This document shows, one piece after another, positions 46,972 to 57,557 of a stretch of DNA of 64,000 nucleotides. Where the stretch lies: contig SDUX01000005.1 in NCBI GenBank assembly GCA_008729055.1, positions 3,121,018-3,185,017 of the forward strand. The letters run 5' to 3'. The stretch comes from Pyropia haitanensis. Lineage: Eukaryota > Rhodophyta > Bangiophyceae > Bangiales > Bangiaceae. Numbering within the stretch: the first letter of the stretch is position 1; each line of letters opens with the position of its first letter. Under the pieces are notes generated by a model, which did no database searches, was not told the DNA's origin, and was given only the letters and a program-made list of their open reading frames with translations. The position numbers and the translations under genes were made by a program.

Positions 46972-47439
46972 TCGGTCGCCCGCCGCGCCGCGTTCTCCGC
47001 CCGCACGAGCGACGCGGCCTCGGCTAGGGACGAGTGCGTGCCGACGCGGGGTGACGAGCCGGCCTCCACGAGCGCCTGCGTGCCAGCCGCGGGGGGCGGC
47101 CGCCGGCAGCGGCGGGGGCGGCGGCGGCCGCCGCGGGCGGCCCCGTCGCGCCAGCGGCGCCGGCGGCGGCCGTGGGGGGGGGGCGGCGGCGGCCCCGCCG
47201 ACGGCGCCCGCCCCGCCCCGCCCCGCTCCCCGTCCTCCCCCCCGACCAGCCGCCGCCACAGTGCCGCCCGCGGCGGACAGCGCCGTCGGCCCGCCCGCGT
47301 GCGGCGTGCCGCGGCCGCGGCCGGCCAGGCCGCCCCGCCCGCGGCCGCGGCTGGGCGGCGCCACACCGCCCGCGCCGCGGCCCGCAGCAGCGTCCATGCG
47401 GGCACGGACGGGGGCGTCAAGGTCCGACAAGGACTGCAT
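46320..47439 (-). CDS. RG-rich coiled-coil protein (two frame breaks)
   Basis: Not recognised. Start ATG 47439 (MQSLSDLDAPVRARMDAAAG). The N-terminal ~90 residues are Arg/Gly-rich (SRGRGRGGLAGRGRGTP). Restoring one base at a 10-G run (47174-47183) and one at a 6-G run (47091-47096) gives a continuous chain ...[43 protein letters not shown] poly-Gly tract (about 46800-46880) comes next, then about 110 residues of strong heptad coiled coil (LGERTREVRARLERKATEVA...LIEVMADYEQRKGERLDEINAII). A Gly/Ala tail ends in SAPSFGGF. The coiled-coil part faintly recalls golgin or intraflagellar-transport proteins, but I see no diagnostic residues. Confidence 0.55.
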
Positions 47440-47945
47440 CACGCATCGTTTGAAGGGGAGGAGGGGTGGGGGTGGCGGGCGGCAAGCGCGGCCACCGGAC
47501 GGCCACGCAGGGACCAAAAAAAAAAAAGAGCGCTCGAAGACCTGAGGGGTGCGCGGCGCAAAGGCGACTGCTCGAGGAGAGACTGCAGTCCGGTCAGCCG
47601 GTGTCGGTCGGCACCTACTGGCCAACCACGTGCACAAATACATTACGACTACTCCAATGTGATTCGCGCAAGTAGCTGAGTTGCTATGCCTCAGCAAAAT
47701 CGACTGGATTTTCACGCCGTAGTGCGGAAGGGGATCAATCAGTTGACAGTTGACCCCTCCGAGGTGCCCTTGCAGCGCTCCCAGTGGCGCGTACGCACGT
47801 TGTACGATCAGCAGGTCCCTCCGCCGTGGCGCTGACACCTGGCCACGAATGCCCTTCTCGCCTCGAATCGCCTGCCGGCAGTGTGCCCCCCCGATTTCTG
47901 GCTTCGTTTCTTCTTGCTGCGCGACGCGTATCGACGCTACGAGAA

Positions 47946-47975
47946 TCGTCACTATTGACCGAATCCGCTACGCAA
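47946..47975 (+). repeat. 30-bp perfect inverted repeat, left arm
   Basis: TCGTCACTATTGACCGAATC plus ten further bases to 47975. The exact reverse complement is at 49887-49916, so the arms enclose about 1.9 kb. Confidence 0.9.
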
Positions 47976-48540
47976 CCGGGTTTGCGATATGTTTGTGATA
48001 AGTTCGGGCCGTCCGAAATCGGGCCCCATGGGGCCATTCTGGGGGGGTTGCGATGGACGTGTGTATGTGTGTATGGTGTGTAGGGTGTGTAGGGTGTGTA
48101 TCCCTTTGTGATAAGCCCGGGATCGTCTCTCGCGATGGAGGTACGCCACGGACCGTTTCGACCAACCACCCAATCAGAGACTGAATTTGGTTCACGCGTG
48201 GGCCAACCACAGTGCCTGCAGAAGGCTGACAGCACCCCTCGAGGGCGTCACAGCGGGGTGTTCTGATGGCCCATCGGCTGCCACGTCGCTCTTTTCCCCG
48301 CCACGTGAGCTCTCATCTGGCGCCACGTGCACGTTTTATTTGTTGTTGTATCTTGATACAAGTAGCGGAGGTGGCCGCCCCCGTGGGCCGCCCCCCCTCA
48401 CCACCCCACCGTAGCGGCGCCCAGCCCGCTGACGGTGGTGAGGGGGAGAGACCTACTCGCCTCTCGCACTGCCCCACAGCTCCACCGCCCGCCTACAAAA
48501 CCGTGGCGTCGCCACCATCCTCCCCGCACCCCACCCCCGT

Positions 48541-48609
48541 CACCTACATCAACCCACCCCCCTCACCTACATGAACCCACCCCCCTCACCTACATCAACC
48601 CACCCCCCT
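48541..48609 (+). repeat. 23-bp minisatellite, three copies
   Basis: Unit CACCTACATSAACCCACCCC plus CCT, repeated at 48541, 48564 and 48587. The middle copy differs at one base (C to G). Confidence 0.9.
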
Positions 48610-49886
48610 TCTCAAGCCTCTCTCTGCACTCCTTGACGCCGCCTCCCATCTTGAACGCTGCTCTCTCTCTCCTGATCCCCTCACTTCTTGCCTCTGGATG
48701 CGTCAGCCAACTCCGGGCCGCACAGCATCACCAGCACCCTCCGTTCATGCCTCGTCTTCTTGACCGATCCACGCACAACAGATCCACACGCATGCAAAGA
48801 AAGAACAAACAAAGAACAAACCACGCAGCAAGACACGCGGCCAAACCACACAATTAGACACCACGATCCCATACACGCAGGACGTGGCACAGGCGCACGA
48901 ACAGATGCGCACGTCTAAAACAATGACAAGCTCCCTCCAGCTGCTCAGACCCCGGCGAGTCACCAAGAAGTCGCGCTAGCCCTACAAGTCTCTCATGACC
49001 TTAGAGCACGGTTGGACGAAGGTACACGCGCGCACCTGCAGCCGTGTCGCCAAACAGGGAAATGACTTGATCCATTGGAAGGGTGTCGGGTACCTCGCGG
49101 GGGAAAAGGCGAGGGGCACGTGTGCAGGCGCGTTTTCAACGTCGGGGACAGCGCCGACTTGGTGCGAGACGGCGAGTGGCGGTTGGAAACCAGTCCACGG
49201 CGTCTCGATTCTCAGCCTTCGGGATCGGACCTTCTAGAAGAAGAGTTTGGTGTTCAACTCCAAAGCCGTGGACGGCAAGTCTAACCCATGCTCTAATTCG
49301 TCACGTCTGCGACCTGCCTATTGGTTGATGAGCACGAAGCTCCTCCCCTCTTCTTATTTGGGGTGCATCGATGTGTTCCATGAAGAGTACTGACGCTGCA
49401 ACGCTTCCGGTAATTTGCTGTCTCCCAGATTGTCACTCGGCGACCTCACGGCGCGTCACGCGCCGCCACGTGATCGTCGAAGTGCGGAGAGCTCCCGGAA
49501 TTGCCCAGTCTTAGGCGCAGCACGTGGCGACCAGCTGTTCGCGAGTGGACACAGCGAGGCACGCGCGGCCCCCGGCACAGGCCCCTGGAGGCTTGGGGAG
49601 TGCAGAGAGGCCACAGCCGAGCTGTAAGGAAGGCGGGTCTCTCGGATCCGTGCCTGAGCTGTTCTCTTCCAAGGGACAGTTGACTTGTACGGGCGATGCA
49701 GCCAATCGGAGGCCGATTTGGCAGTTCCGGCGCGGAGCACTCGTGACTCTCCGAGCGAGTCTTGCGGGCCCTGCCCGAAAATTCTATCACAGGGGGATAT
49801 CGAAAACGGGGTTGTGATGACTTGAACCCCCCCCACTTGTATAGGGTTTCCTGAGGGGGTGTGTATGTGTGTAGGGTGTGTAGGCC

Positions 49887-49916
49887 TTGCGTAGCGGATT
49901 CGGTCAATAGTGACGA
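49887..49916 (-). repeat. 30-bp perfect inverted repeat, right arm
   Basis: Exact reverse complement of 47946-47975. It is directly preceded by a GTGTGTA-rich tract (49857-49885) similar to the one inside the left arm (48058-48105). Confidence 0.9.
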
Positions 49917-50800
49917 TGGGGGGGGGACTGTCCTGGCTTTCCAGCGAGGACAGTGGCAGTGGCTGTCCGTTACGCCTTTGGCCACGCACGCACGCCCACT
50001 CTGCTCTCTCCGCAGCGAGTCTTGGTGAGGGAAATCTACTGCCAGCACACGGCGTGACGGGCTGCTGGTGTCGCCGCCCGTTGCTGTCGGCCCTCGATTC
50101 CAGTCCCCTCCCCGCTCCCACCCCCCACGCTGGCAGTGGGATCGCACCGTGGGAGGACCTGCCTGGCCACGGCCCGACGCCGTCGCGGCTATCTGGCCGC
50201 ACGCTCGTCCAAGCCCGCACCAGGGACGACAACCGCCCCCCCCCCCCCTCCTCCCGCCTTCCCCTACTCATCTCTCCTCTGCTGACCGTGCGTGGTTGCT
50301 GCGTAGCCGCTGTGGTGTGACGGCGCCCTGCTGGCGCGGCCGCGGGAGGAGTGCTCCCCGCCGCGGGGGTGGGGGTAACGGCCCGGGCGCGTTCCGCGTC
50401 GCCGGCTCGCCTTTTTCCCGCGTGTCGACACTGCGCCACCTCCACCGCCGAGGTTTGTTTGGTCGTCCCCAGGTGAGAGGGGGGGGGTGGGGGGGGGGGT
50501 CGCGGTGCGCCACCCCACCACGGCGACCGGGTGGATTGACAGGGATCGACTGCCTGCGGAGGAGGGCGGCGGCGGGCGCGGGCGGTGGCGGCCGCCGCAC
50601 ACGCGGCCGCGCCTACTTGAGCGTGCCCCTCGCGGGCGCACGCTGGCGGGGTCGACCCGCCGGCGTCTCGCGGTCGCTCCGCCGTGCCGTGCCGCTGCCG
50701 CCGTCGCCGCCGCCGCCGTCGACCATACCCGGCAGGGCTGGCCGCCACGCTCCTAGCTGCCGCCCCCCTGTCGGCCGTGAGGCCGTCCCCATCGGCCACG

Positions 50801-53432
50801 ATGGGCGGCCCCCACCGCGTCGTCGCGTTTGTCGCCCCCGTGCCGACCGCCCGCGCCGCGCGCGGCGGCTGCACCGGCGGCGTCGGCCTGCGCACCGCGT
50901 GGACGTCTGGCGGCGGCCGCCGCTGGTACCGTCGGTCGGCGGGCGCCGCCCGTCGCGCGCGCCTCACCGCCACCTCAGCGGGCGCCCCCGAGCCACCGCC
51001 CCGCCCGGCAGAGCGCGTCGCCCCCCCGGCGGCAGCGGCCAGCGAGGCGCCACCGCCGGGGACGCCACCGACAACCGCCACGCCCGAGCGGCTGGCATCC
51101 GCGACGGCCGACGCGGCCGTTGCCGCCGCCGCCGCCGCTGCCGCCGCGGACGCTGTCGCCGCGGCCACGGCGGCGGCGCCGCCGCCGCCCGCGTCGGCCA
51201 ACCGCGTCCTCACCACCCGCCTCCGCCCGCGGCTGCACCGGCCGTCGCTGCCGCCCGCCGCAGGCACCGCCGCGGCGGCCGCCCGCGCGGCGGCCGTGTC
51301 GCGGCAGGCGGCGGGGTGGGCCTTTTTCGCGCACCCCGGCCTGGGCGGCCTGCCAATGCTCACCACCGCCCCGACGCCGCTCGCCGGCTGGCTGCCGTGG
51401 GCGGCCAAGGCCGCCGCGCTGTACGTGCGCGTCGCGGGGAATGGGGTGGAAGCGGCGGTGCGTGCGCGGGCGGTGGCGGCGGGCGCGGGGGGGGGGGGGG
51501 GGCGCGGGGGGGGGGGGGGCGATGGCGCCGCGTCTTGGCCCGCGCCCGGGGGTGGGCGGCGGTGCTCGGCTTGGCCGTCGCGGCGGTCGCGGCCGGGGGG
51601 GGGCGCGCGCAGCTGCGCAAGGCGATCGAGCCGGTCGAGGCGGCCGCCGACGAGGCGGCCGCGGCGCTTGGCGGCGGCGGCGGCACCACTGGCGCGTCGG
51701 CGGCGGCGGCGACGGCAGACCCGTACGACCCGTACCGGGCGCTCTTCACGACGCTGCCCGTGCCGCCGACGGCGGCGACGGCGGCGATCGAGTCGGACGT
51801 GGTCTTTGCGCGGCTGCGGGTGGCGGGTCCCAACCCGATGGTGCTCGCGCGGGTGGTCGGCCGCGACGCCGCCGCCGACGACGGCGGCCCTGGTGGCGGC
51901 GGCGGCGGCGGCGGCCCCAACGGTGCCGCCGCCGCCGGCAACGACGGTGGCGGCGGCGCTGGCACCGCCGCCCGCGGCGGCCGCGTGCTGGGCGCCTGGC
52001 TCACCGACGCGCACCTCCGCGCGGTGGCGGGCTGCGCCGGCGACAGCGTCGCCGCGGCCATCACCGACCACCGGCTGTACGTTGCCGACTACCGGCCGTT
52101 TGCGGCCGCGCTGCGCGGTGCGGCCGCGCGCGTCGCGCGCCGCGGCGGCGGCGGGCGGGATCCCCCGGCGATGGAGGGCGGCGCCGACGGCCGCGGCGTT
52201 GAGGTGCTCGCCGCTCCCGTCGCGGTGTTTGTGCTGCCGCCGCCCGCCGGCCACGGCGGCGCGGCGGCGGCGGCGGCGGCAGCGGCGGCGGCGACGGCGG
52301 CGGCGGCGTCGGCGGCGGCGGCGGCGCGCCCCGCGGCGGGCCGGCTGGTGCCGGTGGCCATCCTCCCCGATGATGCGCCCGGCGTGGCGGTGGTGACCCC
52401 CGCCGACGGGCGCGCGTGGGCGGCGGCCAAGGCGGTGGTCAACGCGGCGGACGGGGCGCACCACGAGCTGGACGCGCACCTCGCGCGCACGCACCTGTTT
52501 GTCAACCTCCCGCTGGGCGTCACCGCCCGCCGGCTGTCGGCGGCGCACCACCCGGTGTGGCGGCTGCTGATGCCCCACGGGGACGGCACGCCCTTTATCA
52601 ACAACCTGACGCCGCATACGCTGCTCAAGCCGGGGGGGACGTCCACCTGCTGCTGCCGACGAGCCGCGAGGCACAGGTCGCCTATGTCGGCGGCGTCGTC
52701 ACCACCGCCCGCTTCAACGACCGCTTCCCGCGGGCCGAGCTGGCCGCCCGGGGGCTCCTCGACGCGGCCGCCCTCCACCACCCGTACCGGGAAGACGCGC
52801 TCGCGCACTACGACGCGCTCCACGAGTTTGTCGCCGCCGTCCTCGGCGAGTACTACACGTGCGACGCGGACGTGGTCGGAGACGCGGAGCTCGCCGCGTG
52901 GGCGGCGGATATGGCGGCGCCCGCGCCCGCGGGGGCGGGCGTGCGGGGCTTTGGGGAGCCCCGCCCCGACGGCACCGTCGAGGAAGGCACCGTCCGGTCG
53001 GTGGGGTACCTCGTCTCGGCGGTGACGCTGCTCATCTGGACCGCGTCGGCGCAGCACGCGGCGGTCAACTTCCCGCAGGTGGACCTCATGGCCTGCGCCG
53101 CGGCCTACCCGCTGGCCGTCCGCGCGGGCGCGCCCGCCCCCGGCACGGGCCGGCCCATCACGGACTGGCTGCCGCCGCTGCGGGTGGCGGCGCGGCAGCT
53201 CTTCCTCGGCGCCTTCCTCGGCGGCCTCGTCCACTTGCCGCTCGGCACCTACCCGCCGACGCCCCTGCCGGGCGGCTGGTTCCGCTCCGCGGCCAGCGCC
53301 CGCGCCGTCGCCGCCCTCCGTCGCCGCCTCGCCGCCATTGACGCGCGCATCGTCGCCCGCGAGGCGGCCGAGGAGGTATACCGGTACGACTACTTGCGGC
53401 CGGCGCGGGTGCCGCGCTCTATCAACATCTGA
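50801..53432 (+). CDS. Lipoxygenase (two frame breaks)
   Basis: Non-heme iron dioxygenase that oxygenates polyunsaturated fatty acids to hydroperoxides (oxylipin synthesis). Start ATG 50801; the N-terminus is Ala/Arg/Pro-rich and could be a targeting peptide. Family signatures in order: SDVVFARLRVAGPNPMVLAR, LTDAHLRAVAG...DHRLYVADY, the iron-ligand segment HHELDAHLARTH (about 52459-52494) followed by RRLSAAHHPVWRLLMPH, LIWTASAQHAAVNFPQ (third ligand His, about 53056), and the C-terminal RSINI whose last Ile is an iron ligand. All five expected ligand regions look intact. The frame breaks at long G runs (51487-51502 and 51506-51519) and at 7 G near 52631-52637; one base in each place restores it (KPGGDVHLLLPTSREAQ). 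About 850 residues once repaired. Multifunctional lipoxygenases are known from bangialean red algae. Confidence 0.85.
52255..52340. repeat. GCG trinucleotide tract (poly-Ala codons) in lipoxygenase
   Basis: Near-pure GCG/GCC array read as Ala on the plus strand. It forms an insertion just before the iron-ligand helix region. Confidence 0.8.
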
Positions 53433-53796
53433 CGGGAGGCCACTGGAGGCGTGGCGGAGGGAGGGAGGGGGGGGGGGGGGGTGGGGGGAGGGGGGAAGAC
53501 GAGGCGCGGCCTGAGGCAGGTTGCGCTTTCTCGAGCGGGAATCGCACAGGGGGTGGTGGGGAGGTAGAGACTGGTGCGCGAGGCTGTGGGAAGCCTCCCG
53601 CCCCGTCCAGGTCAACAGAAGCGCTCGCCCCTCGCCGCACGTCCACGGGCCTTTGAGGGATTACCCCACCCGCCCCCACCATCCGTGCGCCGTTCCGCGC
53701 CGGCGACCGACCACGGTGGGCAAAATCTCCCCCCGCCCCCCCTGCTCGTCCTCCAACCCTCCCCAACTCGCGCCATGCCACCAACTAAGGATGGCA

Positions 53797-53881
53797 CTTA
53801 ACGATCGTTAAGAAACACCTTACCGAGTTAACGATCGTTTAACGACTTTAACGATGTCGTTTAACGACTTTAACGACCCAC
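53797..53881. repeat. TTAACGA/TCGTTAA cluster 1
   Basis: Starts with the perfect 16-bp palindrome CTTAACGATCGTTAAG (53797-53812), then GTTAACGATCGTTTAA and four more TTTAACGA/TCGTTTAA units in about 85 bp. Confidence 0.9.
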
Positions 53882-54374
53882 CTTACCGACGTATTTGTTA
53901 ACTACTTACATTGTACTCCGAAAACGAGTTTGTCACTTGCAGTCCGCAGGTGGGGGACCATCTTGTCTGCGGCCGTGCACCGGCGCGGCGGGCGGTACAA
54001 CCGGCAGCTTGGAGAGGGCGGCCTCGTCCCCATCGCACGCCTCCGCGTCCCGCAGCTACTGTTGGTGAGCTGCCTCGCAGGCGCGGCAGAAGGCAACCCA
54101 ATAGTTGGTCGCCTTTCCATCGCCGTCCAGCACGTGGTCGCTAGTTTCGCGAAAGGCAGCCCACAGGTCCATCTAGCTGCTCAGAGGCGCCCGGAAGCGA
54201 CGACAAGGAAGAGTAGTGGTGCAGCCTGCGCCGGTGGTCTCGTCGGTCGCAGGAGCGCGCGGAGGGCAGCCGCGAAGTCAGCAATCCGGACCCTCAAGTC
54301 TTGGACTGAGCGCGCATGTGGCACCGTCCTCCAGAATTGCACAGCCCGACATGTAAATACACATGCGCCGGGAA

Positions 54375-54471
54375 TTAACGACTTTAACGAGTTTTCGTCC
54401 CTGGACCTTAACGATTTAACGATCGTTATAACGATCGTTTAACGACTTTCGTTTAACGACTTTTCTTAACG
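54375..54471. repeat. TTAACGA/TCGTTAA cluster 2
   Basis: The same heptamer family on both strands: TTAACGACTTTAACGA, TTAACGATTTAACGATCGTT, ATAACGATCGTTTAACGAC, then TTTAACGAC and CTTAACG. About 490 bp from cluster 1. Confidence 0.9.
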
Positions 54472-54654
54472 TCTGACAACCTTACACCAACCACTCCTCA
54501 GTGTCAACGCCACCGATACCACCTGGATAGTGCTGAGGACCGGTAGGTGCCCCGCAAGCCCGCCATCTGAGGGCAACCCGAACGATGCCAGCCAACGGGT
54601 CTGAAATGGTTAAATGAAACCGCTACGTGGGAAGCATCTATTGGTCCGCAACCG

Positions 54655-54875
54655 GTTGGCCAACGGCCAGCCAACGGAGAAAGGAATGAGATGGAAACAG
54701 GGGGCTACTATCCGAGTATCTGTCGCAATCCGGTTTGATTGGGCATAATCTGAATTTAAGCGAATCGCCGCTTGTCAAGCATCTGACCAATCACAGCACG
54801 CCGCCCGTTGGCCCATGGGCCAACGGAGGGGCCAACCGAGCCACCGTTGGCCCTTGCGTTGGCCCATGGGCCAAC
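54655..54875. repeat. GTTGGCC palindrome group
   Basis: GTTGGCCAAC (54655-54664), the perfect 22-bp palindrome from CCGTTGGCC to GGCCAACGG with core CCATGG (54805-54826), and the 18-bp version GTTGGCCCATGGGCCAAC (54858-54875). Half-site copies lie between and around them, for example CCGTTGGCCC near 54844 and GGCCAACC near 54830. Confidence 0.9.
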
Positions 54876-55225
54876 CGCGGCGCGCCGAATTTTCCGTAAG
54901 TACATTCGCGATTCAAGTCACATCTGGGGCCGTTGGCCCCCGTTGACATTGGTCGTCAGGCGTTCGCAACCCGTTCCGGGCCATCCGAGACACGTGGACG
55001 CCATATTTTGCAACGTGGAGCAAATTTTGGCGTTGGCTGGCATTGTTCGGGTTGCCCTGAGGAGGGTGTGGGGGGACGGGCGCTAGCTGGAGAGGCAAGT
55101 GGCTGAGGGGTTGGGGGGGAAGGGGGCGAGGCAGGCACGGGTGTGAACACGAGAATGGTAGAGCAAGCCGGGTACAAAAAGCCAAGGGTATACACACACC
55201 CGCTCACACCCTCGCGACCAGTGAC

Positions 55226-56016
55226 CTAAAATGGACGCGGCATGGTCATCCCCAGCTTGGCCTCCATCACCGAGTGCAGCTCCCGGGGCGCGTCCACCCC
55301 CTCGGCCGGGTCGCCGAGGACGTCCTCAAACGTCAGCTTTTGGTCCCGACCAGACAGGGACTCGAGGCCGACAAACTCAGACCGCAGGCTACCCAGGCGG
55401 TGAAACTGGCCAAGAATGCGCTCCTCCATCATCATCGACAGCGGCAGCGCGGCACCATGCGTGGCTGCCAGCATTTGCCGCTCCGTGTTGACCGCGTTAA
55501 TGAACCACTGCACGTGCCAACGAGCCGTAGAAAAGAGGATGAGACAACAAGAAGGATTGCCAAAGCGGTTCCAGAAAGGGATAGAAAACAAGAAACCAGT
55601 ACACAAGCGGTGCACACGCAAAGAGCAAGTGTAGCCCCAGGAAGAAGTGGCGAAGGAGCGGCCGATAATGTTGTGCGCAAGGACTCGTCCGTCAGCTGGC
55701 CATGCTCCAATCGCAAAGGATTCGAGCAAGGCACAGTCCACGACGTCCGTACGCAGAGCACCTCACAATCCATGATGCGCCACGGACAACACCCAAGGGC
55801 GGAAGCTGAGAGAAGGTAGCAGTCGCGACGGGAGACAGAAACGGACCAGGACCACAACAACCAGCAGTACGCAACTGAGACGTAACGCACCTTGTCTTGG
55901 ATCTCCTTGACAGGGTGCAGCACGCTGGCATCCGCAGCTACAGACGCGTGCCCATCGCGAAGCACGTCACAGTTGGTGGCAAGGGGGACGCTCTTCTCCA
56001 TTGGAAGCCGCTCCAT
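55226..56016 (-). CDS. UMP1: Proteasome maturation factor UMP1/POMP
   Basis: Assembly chaperone of the 20S proteasome, enclosed in half-proteasomes and degraded on maturation. Exon 1 55891-56016 (42 codons from MERLPMEKSVPLATN to VLHPVKEIQDK), intron 55508-55890 (383 bp, GTGCGT..GCAG), exon 2 55226-55507 (WFINAVNTERQMLAATHGAA...). Phase 0; 135 residues, close to the usual ~140. Family features: the HPV motif before the central helix, HGAALPLSMMMEERILGQF, LTFEDVLGDP, and the conserved end LHSVMEAKLGM. Both exons join to an uninterrupted family pattern, so the gene looks complete and functional. Confidence 0.92.
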
Positions 56017-56444
56017 TGAACCTTGCTCGGAGAAAGCGACCAGCGTCGCCGGTATCAACACCGCAGACGCTGCACGTTGACACAGGAGCAGCACGAGCGA
56101 AGGTGGCGGAGGCGGCGGGAAGGCAGGCGAGAGTCGAGTGGCGGGGGGGACACACGATGATCGCCTTGGTGGCAGTCGTTGCTGTCGCAGACTGCTGGCT
56201 GACAAGTGCCTCACCTGTGGACAGCAAGCCGGACAGCAAGTCCGCACAGGTATGATTGTGAAAATAAGTAGCACCCCACAGGTCTTTCAGTTATAGAACG
56301 AAGCACCTTCCCAAAGTGTACACGGGCAACTGTCGAAGCACGAGACGTCAGACACGAGCCAACAACAGTAAATACAACTGGTCATTAAACAACAAACCCA
56401 ACGCCCCCCCCCCAACGCATGCGTTGCTACAGCTCCGTACACCT
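56017..56444. other. Intergenic region
   Basis: Lies between the UMP1 start and the rhomboid gene end, both on the minus strand. No gene seen. Confidence 0.5.
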
Positions 56445-57557
56445 CTAGTCAGCGACTGTGTGGGGTTGGCGGTGACGGAGCCCACCTGCTCCCCTGGACA
56501 CTTCTGCGGTCGCCGGAGTTTCCTCCTCACGGGCACTATCCTCCCTTGCCCATTCCCCGGCGGCGCCATCGCCCAACCCCCCACCACCGGAGTTATCGAC
56601 GCCCTCTCCCTCCGTAGTGGCCACCTGTAGCGCCGTCCCCCCCCTTCTTTGTACCACCCCAGCCCTCCACCGTGACGCTGCCACAATCAGCGCGCGGCCT
56701 CCCAACACCCCAGCCGCCACCACCCACCCCGCCCCAATCCCCGCCGCGTGGCCGACGGCGCTAGCCCGCGGGTGCACCGCCGACAACAGCGCCGCCTCAA
56801 TGATGGGTGCCGCCCAGACGGGCACGCGCACCGCCGGCAGGCCCGGTGCGACGCGGCCGCCGCCCACCAAGCGCATGCCCGCCGCGGCCCCGCGACGTCC
56901 CGGCCGCGTCACCAACGCCGCCGCGTCGCCCAACACGCGCACGCCAAACAAAACCCCCGAAGCGCCCACAATGCATGCGCGGCCCGCCGCGGGGGCCACG
57001 CCCACCGCCGCTACCGCCGCGGCCAACAGCACGGTCAGGCCGTGCGCAACGACGGCGAGGACGAAGAGCAGAGCCGCCGTTCCGACGGGCCCCGCCGCCG
57101 CCTCGACGGGGGGCAGCCACGCAGCGGCGGCCGCCACATTGTACAGCACATGCGCGGCGTCTGCGTGGGCAACGACGCTGCCAACAACACGGCGGGAGGT
57201 GAGGCGGCGCGCGGCCAGCGTCGCCGACGGCCGGATACACACGGCCGCCGTCGACAGCCGCAGGGGCGGGAGCAGCCACACCCCCACGGCGCCACGGGCG
57301 AGGTGAATGACCAGCAGAATGGCAAGCAGGGCGGCCGTCACAGGCGGCAGCCGCCGCCGCCGCCCTGACCACAAGTCGCCCACCAGGTGCGCGACCAGGC
57401 ACGCCGCGTGGGCGGTGCGTAGCGTCGTGACAGCCCCCCGATGTCGACGGGCGCCCCGGCGGTTGAGCACCCGGACATCACGGCGCGCGATGTGGACGAG
57501 ATGGCGGAGGAAGCGCCGGGCGCGAAGGAGGCGACTCACCGCCACGCCACGGCGCAT
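56445..57557 (-). CDS. Rhomboid intramembrane serine protease
   Basis: A 370-residue intact ORF from ATG 57557 (MRRGVAVSRLLRARRFLRHL). The frame is open upstream but has no earlier ATG; the basic N-terminus could target an organelle. Six or more hydrophobic helices are present. Family motifs in order: VVAHADAAHVLYNVAA (rhomboid helix-2 type H-x-D...H-x-x-x-N), the catalytic GASGVLFGV with the nucleophile Ser, and GHAAGIGAGWVVA with the catalytic His. Unlike the UBAC2-like gene at 19.6 kb it keeps the catalytic dyad, so it should be an active protease. The substrate is unknown. The C-terminal ~80 residues are hydrophilic (GGGGLGDGAAGEWAREDSAR), cytosolic or stromal. A GTGAGT just after codon 6 could be a cryptic donor. 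Confidence 0.82.
   Translation of the reverse strand: MRRGVAVSRLLRARRFLRHLVHIARRDVRVLNRRGARRHRGAVTTLRTAHAACLVAHLVGDLWSGRRRRLPPVTAALLAILLVIHLARGAVGVWLLPPLRLSTAAVCIRPSATLAARRLTSRRVVGSVVAHADAAHVLYNVAAAAAWLPPVEAAAGPVGTAALLFVLAVVAHGLTVLLAAAVAAVGVAPAAGRACIVGASGVLFGVRVLGDAAALVTRPGRRGAAAGMRLVGGGRVAPGLPAVRVPVWAAPIIEAALLSAVHPRASAVGHAAGIGAGWVVAAGVLGGRALIVAASRWRAGVVQRRGGTALQVATTEGEGVDNSGGGGLGDGAAGEWAREDSAREEETPATAEVSRGAGGLRHRQPHTVAD

Larger units (their letters stand above)
47440..50800. other. Gene-poor region with repeats, upstream of lipoxygenase
   Basis: No gene recognised in about 3.3 kb. Contents: a 30-bp inverted repeat (47946-47975 / 49887-49916), GTGTGTA-rich tracts at 48058-48105 and 49857-49885, a 23-bp minisatellite, and lower-GC DNA overall. 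From about 50250 GC rises and homopolymers reappear, probably lipoxygenase leader and promoter. Long ORFs here are shadows. Confidence 0.45.
53433..55225. other. Non-coding region with two palindrome families
   Basis: No ORF with recognisable features in 1.8 kb. Composition falls well below the flanks. Contains the TTAACGA clusters and the GTTGGCC palindromes listed separately. Confidence 0.55.

Noticed and set aside
46320..47439. Identification as IFT74 or a RAB6-binding golgin
   Set aside because: The resemblance is limited to a basic RG-rich N-terminus plus generic heptads; no diagnostic residues.
53797..54471. CRISPR-like array
   Set aside because: Eukaryotic context, heptamer repeats on both strands and no uniform spacers.
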